Shown here in pieces: positions 28,900 through 37,626 of a stretch of DNA of 64,000 nucleotides; position 1 is the stretch's first letter, and every line of letters starts with the position of its first letter. The position numbers were made by a program, and so were the translations under genes. The notes beneath the pieces were generated by a model that worked only from the letters and a program-made list of their open reading frames with translations, ran no database searches and had not been told where the DNA came from. Source of the stretch: Corynebacterium aurimucosum ATCC 700975 (GTDB lineage Bacteria > Actinomycetota > Actinomycetes > Mycobacteriales > Mycobacteriaceae); the NCBI RefSeq assembly GCF_000022905.1, contig NC_012590.1, forward strand, positions 992,001 to 1,056,000, written 5' to 3'.

Positions 28900-29670
28900 G
28901 TGAAGTTCCTAAGCCAGCTCCTATACCCCCTGTATGAGGCGCGTCTAACGCGTGAGATTAAGAACAAACCGCAGCCACGCCACGTGGCAATCATGGCGGA
29001 TGGCAATCGCCGCTGGGCGCGCGAGGCGGGCTTTACGGATATTAGCCACGGTCACCGCCAGGGAGCGCGGAAAATTAGTGAGATGATCTCTTGGTGCCAA
29101 GGCACCGACATTGAGGTCGTCACTATTTACCTGTTGTCGACGGAAAATTTGAAGCGCAGCGAGCAGGAAGTGCAGCTGCTCTTTGACATCATTTCTGATG
29201 TTGTCACGCACCTCTCCCAGGGTGATCTGGATTGCCAAATCCGTCTCGTGGGACACTTGGATCTGCTCCCTGAACAAGTTACCGCCAAAATGCAGTGTGC
29301 TGCTGAAGCCACGGAGGATCATCAGGGCGTCATCGTTAACATCGCGGTGGGCTACGGCGGACGTCAAGAAATCGTCGACGCCGTGCAGAGCCTCATTCGC
29401 AGCGAATCCGAAAAGGGATTGAGCGCGGAGGAGATCGCGGAAAACGTGACGGCAGAGGCCATCACCGGCAACCTCTACACCAAAGGTTTGCCGGACCCCG
29501 ATCTTGTGATCCGCACCTCCGGTGAACAGCGTCTTTCCGGCTTCCTTTTGTGGCAGGCTGCTTATTCGGAGATTTGGTTTACAGATACCTATTGGCCTGC
29601 TTTCCGCCGGGTAGACTTCTTACGCGCCTTGCGCGATTATTCTCAGCGCTCGCGCCGCTTCGGACGCTAA
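28900..29670 (+). CDS. Short-chain (Z)-isoprenyl diphosphate synthase (UppS family)
   Basis: Cis-prenyltransferase adding isopentenyl diphosphate units; by position it corresponds to the mycobacterial (2Z,6E)-farnesyl diphosphate synthase Rv1086 rather than the decaprenyl enzyme, both feeding polyprenyl-phosphate carriers for the cell wall. 256 residues with catalytic Asp34 in IMADGNRRWA, YLLSTENLKR, and the C-terminal RTSGEQRLSGFLLWQ plus YSEIWFTD. GTG start at 28900 with AGAGGA about ten bases upstream. Product chain length cannot be read from sequence alone. Confidence 0.9.
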   Translation: MKFLSQLLYPLYEARLTREIKNKPQPRHVAIMADGNRRWAREAGFTDISHGHRQGARKISEMISWCQGTDIEVVTIYLLSTENLKRSEQEVQLLFDIISDVVTHLSQGDLDCQIRLVGHLDLLPEQVTAKMQCAAEATEDHQGVIVNIAVGYGGRQEIVDAVQSLIRSESEKGLSAEEIAENVTAEAITGNLYTKGLPDPDLVIRTSGEQRLSGFLLWQAAYSEIWFTDTYWPAFRRVDFLRALRDYSQRSRRFGR

Positions 29671-29684
29671 GCTCAGGTCGCTGG

Positions 29685-30611
29685 CTACAGCTTGCGCATC
29701 CGCACCCGATCTACCAAGTGGTGTGAGCCCTTGCGCAGAACCAAGGAAGCGCGCACCCGGGTGGGCAAAATATTCTCAATGAGATTGGGCAGGTTGATGG
29801 ACTGCCAGATTTCACGGGCCTGCACGTAGGCTTCCTCATCCGTCATGTCCGCGAAGGAGGCGAAGTGCGCACCTGGTTCGCGGAAAGCGGTGTGCCGGAG
29901 CTTGAGGAAGCGGTCAATGTACCACTTTTCAATGTCGTCGACTCGGGCGTCCACATAAACAGAGAAGTCGAACAGGTCGGAGACCATGAGGGTCGGGCCT
30001 GTTTGCAGGACGTTGAGGCCCTCTAAGATGAGGATGTCCGGCTGCCGGACCTCCTGAAATTCCCCGGGGACGATGTCATAGGACACGTGCGAGTAGAGCG
30101 GGGCCGTGACTAGGGGTTTGCCCGATTTAACATCGGTAACAAAACGCATCAGCGCGCGGCGGTCATAGGACTCGGGGTAGCCCTTGCGCTGCATCAGCCC
30201 GTGTTCTTTGAGGTAGGCGGTGGGGTAGAGGAAGCCGTCCGTGGTCACCAAGTCGACCTTCGGGTGGGATTCCCAGCGCTCAAGGAGTACTTGGAGCAGG
30301 CGTGCTGTCGTGGATTTGCCCACGGCAACAGAGCCAGCGACGCCAATAACGAAGGGCACGTGCGTCGGCGGATTACCTAAGAAGGCTTCGGTGGCCGCGG
30401 TGAGTTTTTGTCGGGCCTCCACCTGCATATGAATGAGACGCGAAAGAGGGAGGTAAACCTCTGCTACCTCGGTGAGGTCGATGCGGTCACCGATGCCGCG
30501 GAGTTTTTCCACCTCGTTTGCCGTTAGCACCTGTGGCATGGATTTACGCAGGGCACGCCACGTATCACGGTCAAAATCGAGGTACGGGCTCGCATCGGTC
30601 ATTCGCGCCAT
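29685..30611 (-). CDS. coaA: Pantothenate kinase, type I
   Basis: First enzyme of coenzyme A synthesis: phosphorylates pantothenate with ATP. 308 residues of the prokaryotic type I family, with the P-loop [12 protein letters not shown] (90-101), the VTTDGFLYP motif, [10 protein letters not shown], and [19 protein letters not shown]. Feedback inhibition by CoA is typical of the type I enzyme. Convergent with uppS (14-bp gap, no terminator) and divergent from glyA. Confidence 0.97.
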   Translation of the reverse strand: MARMTDASPYLDFDRDTWRALRKSMPQVLTANEVEKLRGIGDRIDLTEVAEVYLPLSRLIHMQVEARQKLTAATEAFLGNPPTHVPFVIGVAGSVAVGKSTTARLLQVLLERWESHPKVDLVTTDGFLYPTAYLKEHGLMQRKGYPESYDRRALMRFVTDVKSGKPLVTAPLYSHVSYDIVPGEFQEVRQPDILILEGLNVLQTGPTLMVSDLFDFSVYVDARVDDIEKWYIDRFLKLRHTAFREPGAHFASFADMTDEEAYVQAREIWQSINLPNLIENILPTRVRASLVLRKGSHHLVDRVRMRKL

Positions 30612-30807
30612 GCCGACTATTGTCGCACTGCATCAGGCACCTAGTGCAATTGCCCCGAATGAAAAGATTCCTAGAGGCCCCCGCGCGGGGGATGCGGGCG
30701 TTAGGATGTAGAACTAGCTTCGGCGATTTCTAAAGCCGGTGGTGTTGTGCTGCGAGCGGGCACTGCTGGCGATCTTGACCATCTTTAGGAAGGGACACCA
30801 CGCTTTC

Positions 30808-32109
30808 ATGACGACTACGAACAATTCAGACGTGCGCTACCAGGAGATGCGCGATCTTGACCCCGAGGTCTTCGATGCTATTTCCGGTGAGATTGCTCGT
30901 CAGCGCGATACCCTCGAGATGATTGCTTCGGAGAACTTCGTCCCCCGTGCGGTTCTGCAGGCGCAGGGTTCTGTTCTCACCAACAAGTACGCAGAGGGCT
31001 ACCCGGGACGCCGCTACTACGGCGGCTGCGAGCACGTCGACGTCGTGGAGGATCTGGCCCGCGATCGCGCTAAGGCGCTGTTTGGCGCTGATTTTGCCAA
31101 CGTCCAGCCGCACTCCGGTGCCCAGGCCAACGCTGCGGTCCTGGCTTCGCTGATCCAGCCGGGTGACAAGATCATGGGCCTGTCCTTGGCGCATGGCGGT
31201 CACCTGACCCACGGTATGAAGCTGAACTTCTCCGGCAAGCTTTACGACGTTGCCGCGTACGAGGTTGACCCGGAGACCATGCGCCTCGATATGGATAAGG
31301 TGCGCGAGCAGGCTCTGGCAGAAAAGCCGCAGGTGATCATTGCTGGTTGGTCCGCCTACCCGCGCACCATCGACTTTGAGGCTTTCCGCTCCATCGCCGA
31401 TGAGGTCGGCGCCTACCTGTGGACGGATATGGCGCACTTCGCGGGCCTCGTGGCAGCTGGTCTGCACCCCTCCCCGGTGCCGCACTCCGATGTTGTGTCC
31501 TCCACCGTCCACAAGACTCTTGGTGGCCCGCGCTCTGGACTTATCTTGGCCAAGCAGGACTTTGCCAAGAAGATCAACTCCAACGTCTTTCCGGGCCAGC
31601 AGGGCGGACCGCTCATGCACGTTATCGCGGCAAAGGCTATCGCCCTCAAGATTGCGGCCACCGAGGAGTTCAAGGAGCGTCAGGAGCGCACCCTGGAAGG
31701 TGCTCGCATCCTGGCTGAGCGCCTGACCGCTGAGGATTGCACCAAGGCAGGTGTCGACGTCCTCACCGGTGGTACCGACGTGCACCTCGTCTTGGCGGAT
31801 CTGCGTAACTCCGAGCTCGATGGCCAGCAGGCGGAGGACCTTCTCCACGAGGTCGGCATCACCGTGAACCGCAATGCGGTTCCGAATGATCCGCGCCCGC
31901 CGATGGTTACCTCTGGTCTGCGCATTGGTACCCCGGCCTTGGCTACCCGCGGCCTCGACGCGGCGGCCTTCACCGAGGTGGCCGATGTTATCGGTACCGC
32001 ACTGGCAAACGGTAAGAACGCGGACGTCGCCAAGCTGCGCGCCCGCGTGGAGAAGGTCGCCGCGGACTTCCCGCTCTACGACGGCCTCGAAGACTGGAAG
32101 CTGGTCTAA
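30808..32109 (+). CDS. glyA: Serine hydroxymethyltransferase
   Basis: PLP enzyme interconverting serine and glycine with transfer of a one-carbon unit to tetrahydrofolate. 433 residues, full length. The PLP-binding lysine is Lys236 in [40 protein letters not shown] and [11 protein letters not shown] are family landmarks. ATG 30808 is preceded by AGGAAGGGA; the open frame upstream is leader. The stop overlaps that of the convergent DUF5997-like gene by 3 nt. Confidence 0.98.
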   Translation: MTTTNNSDVRYQEMRDLDPEVFDAISGEIARQRDTLEMIASENFVPRAVLQAQGSVLTNKYAEGYPGRRYYGGCEHVDVVEDLARDRAKALFGADFANVQPHSGAQANAAVLASLIQPGDKIMGLSLAHGGHLTHGMKLNFSGKLYDVAAYEVDPETMRLDMDKVREQALAEKPQVIIAGWSAYPRTIDFEAFRSIADEVGAYLWTDMAHFAGLVAAGLHPSPVPHSDVVSSTVHKTLGGPRSGLILAKQDFAKKINSNVFPGQQGGPLMHVIAAKAIALKIAATEEFKERQERTLEGARILAERLTAEDCTKAGVDVLTGGTDVHLVLADLRNSELDGQQAEDLLHEVGITVNRNAVPNDPRPPMVTSGLRIGTPALATRGLDAAAFTEVADVIGTALANGKNADVAKLRARVEKVAADFPLYDGLEDWKLV

Positions 32110-32495
32110 GCTTCCGAACGCTCCTCAGCGTGAGCTTTCCGGGCGGCCTCGAGCCACTCGGGCATTGCGCTGAGGAGTTCTTTAATTTCCGCGGTGGTGA
32201 GAGGGCGGTCCATCTCGTTCTTCTTCAGCGCGGTCACGGAGATCCCCAGCTTCTGTGCCACCACTGGGCGCGGATGCGGGCCCTCGCGGCGTAGGGTAGC
32301 GAGCCATTCCGGCGGATTCTCCTGCAAGTCGCGCAGTTGCGCGTGGGTTACTGCGTTGGCTTGAAACTCCTCCGGGGTGGCCGGCAGGTAGATGCCCAGC
32401 TTCTTGGCCGCGGTTTGCGCGCGCATGGCTGTACCGGAAGGCTGCTGGGTTTCGTTGGTCGGGGTTTCACTATTCGGGGTATCAGTCACGCTCAC
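32106..32495 (-). CDS. DUF5997-like helix-turn-helix protein
   Basis: 129 residues, cytoplasmic. A Thr/Pro-rich N-terminus is followed by [25 protein letters not shown] and a helical part with [27 protein letters not shown], which resembles a small helix-turn-helix domain. Matches the actinobacterial DUF5997 family, function unknown. Start uncertain: GTG at 32495 is used, with 32489 and 32498 possible. Divergent from the next gene, whose start is only about 30 bp away, so their promoters overlap. A much longer frame on this strand running to 33119 is an artefact of the opposite gene. Confidence 0.75.
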   Translation of the reverse strand: MSVTDTPNSETPTNETQQPSGTAMRAQTAAKKLGIYLPATPEEFQANAVTHAQLRDLQENPPEWLATLRREGPHPRPVVAQKLGISVTALKKNEMDRPLTTAEIKELLSAMPEWLEAARKAHAEERSEA

Positions 32496-32524
32496 CACGC
32501 TAGCAGCACCGTAGTATGAGGTGC

Positions 32525-33226
32525 ATGCTCCGCCTTGTCTTTGCCACTGGTACAGAACCCGGTAAGTGGTTTCGACGCTACCGTGACTCGCACTCTCCCG
32601 AGTCCCTGGTGACCGTCGACGCCGATGATGCGATGGCGGCACTTCTCGCACATGAGGCAGACCTTGCGCTGACCCGCCTGCCAGATCCGCGGGTTGATGA
32701 CGGCTTCCATGTGGTTCGTCTTTATGTGGAGGCGCCTGGTATTGCGGTGCCGAAAGACTCGGTCTACGCCGAGGTGGGGGAGGACATTTCACCAGAGGAT
32801 GTCGCAGAAGAGATCGTGAACTTCCGGATTGCGCAGGACGGCAGCGTCGATGTTTCCGCGCTACGCACCGCCCTCCAGGTCGTGGCAGCCAACGTGGGCG
32901 TGGCCATCGCGCCTCGACCCCTGCTGAAGGTGCTGAGCAAGACACAGGTAGTCGCACTTGGGCTAGAGGACCCTTCCGTTGCGCGCACGGAAATCGCTTT
33001 GGTGTGGCGCCGAGAAGATGACGGCGATGAGATTCAGGATTTCGTCGGGGTGGCCAAGGGAAGGACGCGGAATTCCTCCCGCAATACTGCTGAGAAGCGC
33101 AGCGCGCGCGACAAAGCAAAGGCTAAACAAGAACGCAGAAAGGCCCAAGGAAAGTCTCACAAGGGCTCGATTTCCAAACCGTTACCGAAAAGATATAGGG
33201 GCTCTCAACAGCGGAAACGTAAATAA
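32525..33226 (+). CDS. LysR-type substrate-binding-like protein with basic tail
   Basis: 233 residues. The N-terminal 165 residues resemble the effector-binding domain of LysR regulators (MLRLVFATGTEPGKWFRR, LLAHEADLALTRLP, VAANVGVAIAPRPLLKVL) but no helix-turn-helix precedes it. The last 65 residues are highly basic and low in complexity (KAKAKQERRKAQGKSHKG), possibly nucleic-acid binding. Similar orphan domains with Lys/Arg-rich tails occur in other corynebacteria. Start at ATG 32525 (an ATG at 32516 is also in frame). Role unknown. Confidence 0.78.
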   Translation: MLRLVFATGTEPGKWFRRYRDSHSPESLVTVDADDAMAALLAHEADLALTRLPDPRVDDGFHVVRLYVEAPGIAVPKDSVYAEVGEDISPEDVAEEIVNFRIAQDGSVDVSALRTALQVVAANVGVAIAPRPLLKVLSKTQVVALGLEDPSVARTEIALVWRREDDGDEIQDFVGVAKGRTRNSSRNTAEKRSARDKAKAKQERRKAQGKSHKGSISKPLPKRYRGSQQRKRK

Positions 33227-33352
33227 AGAAAGCTCTTTGTTGTCAAATCATAGGTTGGATGGTGGCAAGACATGCTGGCTCTGCCTACGGTGGGCTTCGT
33301 TCTCAACAAAAGTACTTAGAACAGTGCTCAACTAGAAGAGAAAGGCTTAAGA

Positions 33353-33991
33353 ATGAAGAAGATGACTCGTCGTTTCGCTGCTGGTATCGCCGCCGCCACC
33401 CTGTCCCTGGGTGTCGTCGCTTGCTCGGATGCTGAGGATGCCGCTAAGGAGGCTGGCGACGCCGCACAGTCCGCCGCGTCCGACGCTACGGATGCTGCTG
33501 GCTCTGCCGCTCAGGACGCTAAGGATTCCATGAAGGATTCCGAGTCCGCCGATCCTTCCGACGCTGAGGGCGCAGAGGATGCTGACTCCTCTGAAGCAGA
33601 TTCTGCCGACTCGGAGGGCGGCGCCGAGGGCGACAAGGAGAGCGTATCCACCGCCAACGGTGATGTAGAGGTTCCTGCTGACTTCGCTCAGGCCATCAAG
33701 GAGAAGGCTGCTGAGTGGGGTGCCCCGGAGTCCATCGAGACCACCGACAAGGGCAGCGTTGCGACCTTTGCCAAGGACAAGCTGCTGGCATTCGCTGAGG
33801 GCGAAGGCACCCAGCCGATCATTGGCAAGATCGCCGAGACCTGGAACGAGGAAGGCGGCCTTGAGAGCAAGGTCGGCCTGCCGACTGCCCCGGAGCAGGC
33901 CGAGGGCAACGGTTGGGTACAGGAGTTCACCAACGGCACTATCTCCTGGCTGCAGGGTGAGTCCGGCGAGTACGAGGCCACGATCAACTAA
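33353..33991 (+). CDS. LGFP-repeat lipoprotein
   Basis: Cell-surface lipoprotein, 212 residues. Signal peptide with lipobox VVAC (Cys24), then a 75-residue low-complexity linker of Ala, Asp, Glu and Ser, then a globular part ending with an LGFP-type repeat (IGKIAETWNEEGGLESKVGLP, followed by GWVQEFTNGTISW). LGFP modules occur in mycolyl transferases and other envelope proteins and are thought to fix proteins to the cell wall. Codon bias is strong (GCT, TCC, AAG), suggesting high expression. RBS GAGAAAGG before ATG 33353. A strong terminator follows. Confidence 0.88.
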   Translation: MKKMTRRFAAGIAAATLSLGVVACSDAEDAAKEAGDAAQSAASDATDAAGSAAQDAKDSMKDSESADPSDAEGAEDADSSEADSADSEGGAEGDKESVSTANGDVEVPADFAQAIKEKAAEWGAPESIETTDKGSVATFAKDKLLAFAEGEGTQPIIGKIAETWNEEGGLESKVGLPTAPEQAEGNGWVQEFTNGTISWLQGESGEYEATIN

Positions 33992-34038
33992 AGGCTTAGC
34001 TCATATGTAGCGGGAATAGTCACCCGTTGAGCTTCTAA

Positions 34039-34085
34039 GACAGGCTCCGCACTGATAGAACGGTGCGGAGCCTGTCGCTGTTTTC
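34039..34085 (+). terminator. Terminator after the LGFP lipoprotein gene
   Basis: GACAGGCTCCGCAC and GTGCGGAGCCTGTC form a perfect 14-bp stem around a 10-nt loop; TTTT follows after GCTG. It lies 47 bp past the stop. Confidence 0.9.
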
Positions 34086-34325
34086 CATGGTCACGGCTTC
34101 GCTAGAGAATAAACCGCTTCTAACTCGTGGGAATGGTGTGACTGCGGTGAATGCCGTTTTAATACTGTTCATCTTGCACCTATGTAATTTCAACCTTCAC
34201 TCTCTAGCGTGGACGGTGTCCGGAGGTTAAGTGCAGTCTCCGGGCAGTTCGACAATCACCAGCTTCACCATGCCCTCCCAGGTCGATGAGTTGGGGCGGG
34301 CATAACAAGGGAGAACCCTGCCGCT
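34086..34325. other. Leader region of the PhoH2 gene
   Basis: 240 bp with no gene. It contains an inverted pair GCTAGAGA / TCTCTAGC about 110 bp apart and a compact hairpin CCGGAG/CTCCGG (34220-34243). These could be parts of a structured 5' leader, but no known riboswitch class was recognised. A minus-strand frame across it overlaps the PhoH2 gene and is not called. Confidence 0.4.
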
Positions 34326-35684
34326 ATGACCAATCCTTCCGTCCTGACCGAGCAGCCGCACGAGGCTGCTGTGGCAACCAAGACCTATGTCATCGATACC
34401 TCCGTCCTTCTTTCCGACCCATGGGCGTTGCGTAAGTTCGCAGAGCACGATGTGGTGCTGCCCATCGTCGTTATCTCTGAGTTGGAAGGAAAACGTCATC
34501 ACCCGGAGCTTGGCTGGTTCGCCCGCCAAGCTCTTCGCTTTTTGGAGGACCTCCGCGCCACCTACGAAGCTCTAGACCAGCCGCTGCCCGTCAATGCCGC
34601 GGGCGGAACGCTGCGCGTGGAGCTTAACCACCAGGATCAATCCTTGTTGCCGGTGGCCTTCCGCGGGCCGGAGGGGGACCACCGGATCCTCGCGTGCGCG
34701 CTCAACCTACAGCATGAGGGCAAGGTCACCGTTCTGGTGACCAAGGACGTTCCGCTACGCGTCAAGGCTGGCGCTGTGGGCCTGCAGGCCGATGAGTACC
34801 ATGCGCAAGATGTCGTGCTCACTGGCTACACCGGCATGGCCATCGTGCCCACCAGCGCCGAGGTCATCGATGAGCTCTACGGGGAGGGCGAGGTGCTTAT
34901 CGACGGCTCCGTGACCACCGCCGGTACCCGCGTCGAGGACCTGCCGGTGCACTGTGGCGTGACTCTGCAGGCAGGCGGGCAGTCAGCGCTGGGGCGCATG
35001 ACGGCTGAGGGGACCGTGCGTTTGGTGCGCGGGGATACCAACGTCTTCGGCCTCCAAGGCCGCTCCGCTGAGCAGCGCGTTGCGCTGGATCTTTTAGTAG
35101 ATCCTTGCGTGGGCATCATGTCCATCGGCGGCCGGGCGGGCACGGGTAAGTCCGCGCTGGCATTGTGCGCTGGCCTAGAAGCAGTGCTGGAGCGCGGTGA
35201 GCACCGCCGCATCGTGGTATTCCGCCCGATGTATGCAGTGGGAGGGCAGTCCTTGGGGTACTTGCCGGGCTCTGAGAGCGAGAAGATGAACCCATGGGCG
35301 CAGGCCGTGTATGACACCTTGGAAGGCTTGGTATCCGAAAACGTCATGGAGGAGGTCCAGGACCGCGGCCTCTTGGAAGTTCTCCCGCTGACCCACATCC
35401 GCGGCCGCGGCTTGCATGATTCCTTCGTCATCGTCGACGAGGCCCAGTCATTAGAGCGCAATGTGCTGCTGACTGTCCTGTCGCGGCTGGGCCGCGGCTC
35501 TCGTGTGGTGCTTACCCATGACGTTGCCCAGCGCGATAACTTGCGCGTTGGCCGCCACGATGGTGTGCAGGCGGTCATTGAGAAACTCAAGGGGCATGAG
35601 CTTTTTGCGCATGTGACCCTGCAGCGCTCTGAGCGCTCTGCCATTGCGGAGCTCGTCACCGATTTGTTGGAGGGTGAGAATTAA
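34326..35684 (+). CDS. PIN domain and PhoH ATPase fusion (PhoH2)
   Basis: Predicted ATP-dependent RNA unwinding and cleaving protein, 452 residues. N-terminal PIN nuclease domain (about 18-150) with acidic residues in [21 protein letters not shown] and DHRILACAL, and a C-terminal PhoH ATPase with Walker [13 protein letters not shown] (about 269-280) and Walker [11 protein letters not shown]. In mycobacteria the homologue PhoH2 (Rv1095) acts as an RNA helicase/RNase together with a small upstream antitoxin, PhoAT. No such antitoxin gene was recognised directly upstream here. The gene is monocistronic by spacing. Confidence 0.92.
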   Translation: MTNPSVLTEQPHEAAVATKTYVIDTSVLLSDPWALRKFAEHDVVLPIVVISELEGKRHHPELGWFARQALRFLEDLRATYEALDQPLPVNAAGGTLRVELNHQDQSLLPVAFRGPEGDHRILACALNLQHEGKVTVLVTKDVPLRVKAGAVGLQADEYHAQDVVLTGYTGMAIVPTSAEVIDELYGEGEVLIDGSVTTAGTRVEDLPVHCGVTLQAGGQSALGRMTAEGTVRLVRGDTNVFGLQGRSAEQRVALDLLVDPCVGIMSIGGRAGTGKSALALCAGLEAVLERGEHRRIVVFRPMYAVGGQSLGYLPGSESEKMNPWAQAVYDTLEGLVSENVMEEVQDRGLLEVLPLTHIRGRGLHDSFVIVDEAQSLERNVLLTVLSRLGRGSRVVLTHDVAQRDNLRVGRHDGVQAVIEKLKGHELFAHVTLQRSERSAIAELVTDLLEGEN

Positions 35685-35755
35685 CGCGTTCGCGAATGGC
35701 GATCTCCCTGCTCTCAGCTTGGCATTAACGCAGTGGACTCAGTAATAATTGTTCC

Positions 35756-36331
35756 ATGAGCGACAACGCGAAAGACAAGAAGAAGGATTTCCGCATCCGC
35801 CCCTTCAACGCTGCGGACTACCCGCAGATGCGGGAAATCTATGAGCAGGGCCTTAACACTGGTCACGCCACCTACGAGACCCGTTCGTTGACCTTCGAGG
35901 AATTTAAGAACGTCAAGATCATGTCGTCCGTCTTCGTCGCTGTTGAGGAAGACGATGACTCGAAGGTTCTCGGTTGGGTCTGCGCTGCGCAGGCGTCCAC
36001 CCGCACCGTGTTCCACGGCGTGGTGGAGGATTCCATCTACCTGAGCAAGGAAGCCCAGGGCAGGGGTATCGGTGGTGCTTTGCTGGATCAGCTCATCGAG
36101 GTCTGCCGTGACTTGCACAAGTGGGCCATCCATTCGTGGATCTTTCCGGAGAACGAAGGCTCCGCTGGTCTCCACAAGTCCCGCGGCTTCGTCAAGGTGG
36201 GTACCTACTCCCACATGGCAAAGATGACTTATGGTGAGCTTGCCGGCCAGTGGCGCGATACCGATGTTTATGAGCTGCTCCTTCCGAAGCCGGAAGAGAA
36301 GAAGGCAGAAGCCAACCAGAAGAGAAAGTAA
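35756..36331 (+). CDS. GNAT family N-acetyltransferase
   Basis: 191 residues. The acetyl-CoA-binding motif A is KEAQGRGIGGALLDQL; before it lie VLGWVCAA and EDSIYLS, and after it the phosphinothricin-acetyltransferase-like pattern GLHKSRGFVKVGTYSHMAKM. The closest type is thus the PAT/BAR-like group that acetylates small amines or methionine derivatives. A Lys-rich N-terminus and C-terminus (KPEEKKAEANQKRK) are unusual extras. Own transcription unit by spacing. Confidence 0.88.
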   Translation: MSDNAKDKKKDFRIRPFNAADYPQMREIYEQGLNTGHATYETRSLTFEEFKNVKIMSSVFVAVEEDDDSKVLGWVCAAQASTRTVFHGVVEDSIYLSKEAQGRGIGGALLDQLIEVCRDLHKWAIHSWIFPENEGSAGLHKSRGFVKVGTYSHMAKMTYGELAGQWRDTDVYELLLPKPEEKKAEANQKRK

Positions 36332-36412
36332 TTATCTCAGTTTTCTAATATCAGGGCAGGAGTGGGGATAGAATAGGACCTGTTCTCAACCACTCTCTAT
36401 CGAAGGCGAATC

Positions 36413-37546
36413 ATGTCTTTCCGCACCTCTGTGCTTGCCCTTTCTACCGCCGTAGCCGTGTCAACTGGTGCTTTCGCAGCGCCCGTTGCCACGGCTGCAA
36501 CGTATCCGTCGGCTGGTTCCGTTCCCGTGGCCGAGCTCGATGTCAACCTCCCCAACGGTGCTCTGGCTTATGTCTTTGCCGAGCCAGTGATGCAATCCGA
36601 CATCGACCTGGTCACCCGCCAAGTTCGCGAACTGCGCGGCAAAGCTTGGGACGACAATCTGCCCTTCAACGGCGGAACCCTGCGACAGGCCGCTAGTGCC
36701 GCTGGCTACCGCACCCGCGACGCATATGTGAATTCAATCTCCTGGGATCGAGGCCTCGAACATGCGGCAATGCAGCGCGCTGCCGAGGAGAACCTTGACT
36801 TCAACCACCTAAGGCTGCCAGGGGTTCCTCCGTTCGGCGTGATTGACAACCTATGGGCAGGTGAAAATCTGACCACTTCAGGAATGTCGGAGGCGATCGC
36901 ATCGTGGTCAACCGATAAGTACCAAGGGGCCAGCGAGTGGGACATGCTCATCCGTTCAAACGGCAAGTTCAATGATAGAACCGGGCATCTCTATTCGATC
37001 ATCGATCCCACCCACGTAACTTTCGCTCAGGCGCAGGTGGGGGAGGTGACTGCTGGTTTCTTCTCCAATCGCGATATGTCCGGTGAACCGGCTCGCATTT
37101 CCGGCCGCCACGCATTCCCCATTGCCGTGTCGGAAAGCGAAGTCAACGGTGCCGAGCTCATGACAACCGGCGGCACCTCCGTTGGAAGCGAAGGCCGCTT
37201 GGGGCTGACCATTGATGGCATCCAGGGAGCGAAGTTGGGGGTTCCGGTGGCGTCGCCAAGCAGTAGCGATCCGGAGGTGCTCGAAGTCAACGAGGACGGA
37301 ACCTACACGGCCAAGTCCGAGGGAACCGCGACCGTCACCTTTAACACCTATGCGCTGCACAACGGTCAGCCGCGGCTGTCGGCCAACCAAGTCACCAAGA
37401 CCGTGAAGGTGACCAAGAAGTCTCTTCTTGGAAGCTCAAGCTCCGGTGGCTCGGAAGTTGGAACCATCGTGGGCATCATTGCCGGCCTGCTGGCACTCAT
37501 CGGTGTGGCTGCCCAGGTAGCCCGTCAATTCGGAATCCTGCGTTAA
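36413..37546 (+). CDS. Secreted CAP (SCP/PR1)-domain protein with C-terminal membrane anchor
   Basis: 377 residues. A Sec signal peptide ends at VATAATY; residues about 60-215 form a CAP-type domain (SWDRGLEHAAMQRAAEENLDF with conserved His and Glu, WAGENLTTSG, TGHLYSIIDP). A beta-rich domain follows (about 240-340) resembling a bacterial Ig-like fold (DPEVLEVNEDGTYTAKSEGTATVTF, typical of Ig2-like modules). A Ser/Gly linker then leads to a C-terminal transmembrane helix (GTIVGIIAGLLALIGVA) and a short basic tail, without LPXTG. It is a surface protein; activity unknown. Confidence 0.85.
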   Translation: MSFRTSVLALSTAVAVSTGAFAAPVATAATYPSAGSVPVAELDVNLPNGALAYVFAEPVMQSDIDLVTRQVRELRGKAWDDNLPFNGGTLRQAASAAGYRTRDAYVNSISWDRGLEHAAMQRAAEENLDFNHLRLPGVPPFGVIDNLWAGENLTTSGMSEAIASWSTDKYQGASEWDMLIRSNGKFNDRTGHLYSIIDPTHVTFAQAQVGEVTAGFFSNRDMSGEPARISGRHAFPIAVSESEVNGAELMTTGGTSVGSEGRLGLTIDGIQGAKLGVPVASPSSSDPEVLEVNEDGTYTAKSEGTATVTFNTYALHNGQPRLSANQVTKTVKVTKKSLLGSSSSGGSEVGTIVGIIAGLLALIGVAAQVARQFGILR

Positions 37547-37566
37547 GCCCTTTGACACGAGAAAAC

Positions 37567-37594
37567 CCTCGCTACGTGATTATTCGTAGCGAGG
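37567..37594. terminator. Terminator between the CAP-domain gene and the MFS exporter
   Basis: CCTCGCTACG and CGTAGCGAGG form a perfect 10-bp stem around 8 nt. It is flanked by GAAAAC on the left and TTCTTGTTGTT on the right, so it can act for both convergent genes. Confidence 0.85.
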
Positions 37595-37626
37595 ACTTCT
37601 TGTTGTTACGTCCTTAGGGGAGTGCT

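Noticed and set aside
32106-33119. 337-codon minus-strand frame extending the DUF5997-like gene
   Set aside because: The upstream two thirds are antisense to the LysR-like gene and low in complexity; only the last 129 residues look like a protein.
34227-34529. 100-codon minus-strand frame across the PhoH2 start
   Set aside because: It overlaps the PIN domain coding region and has no recognisable features.
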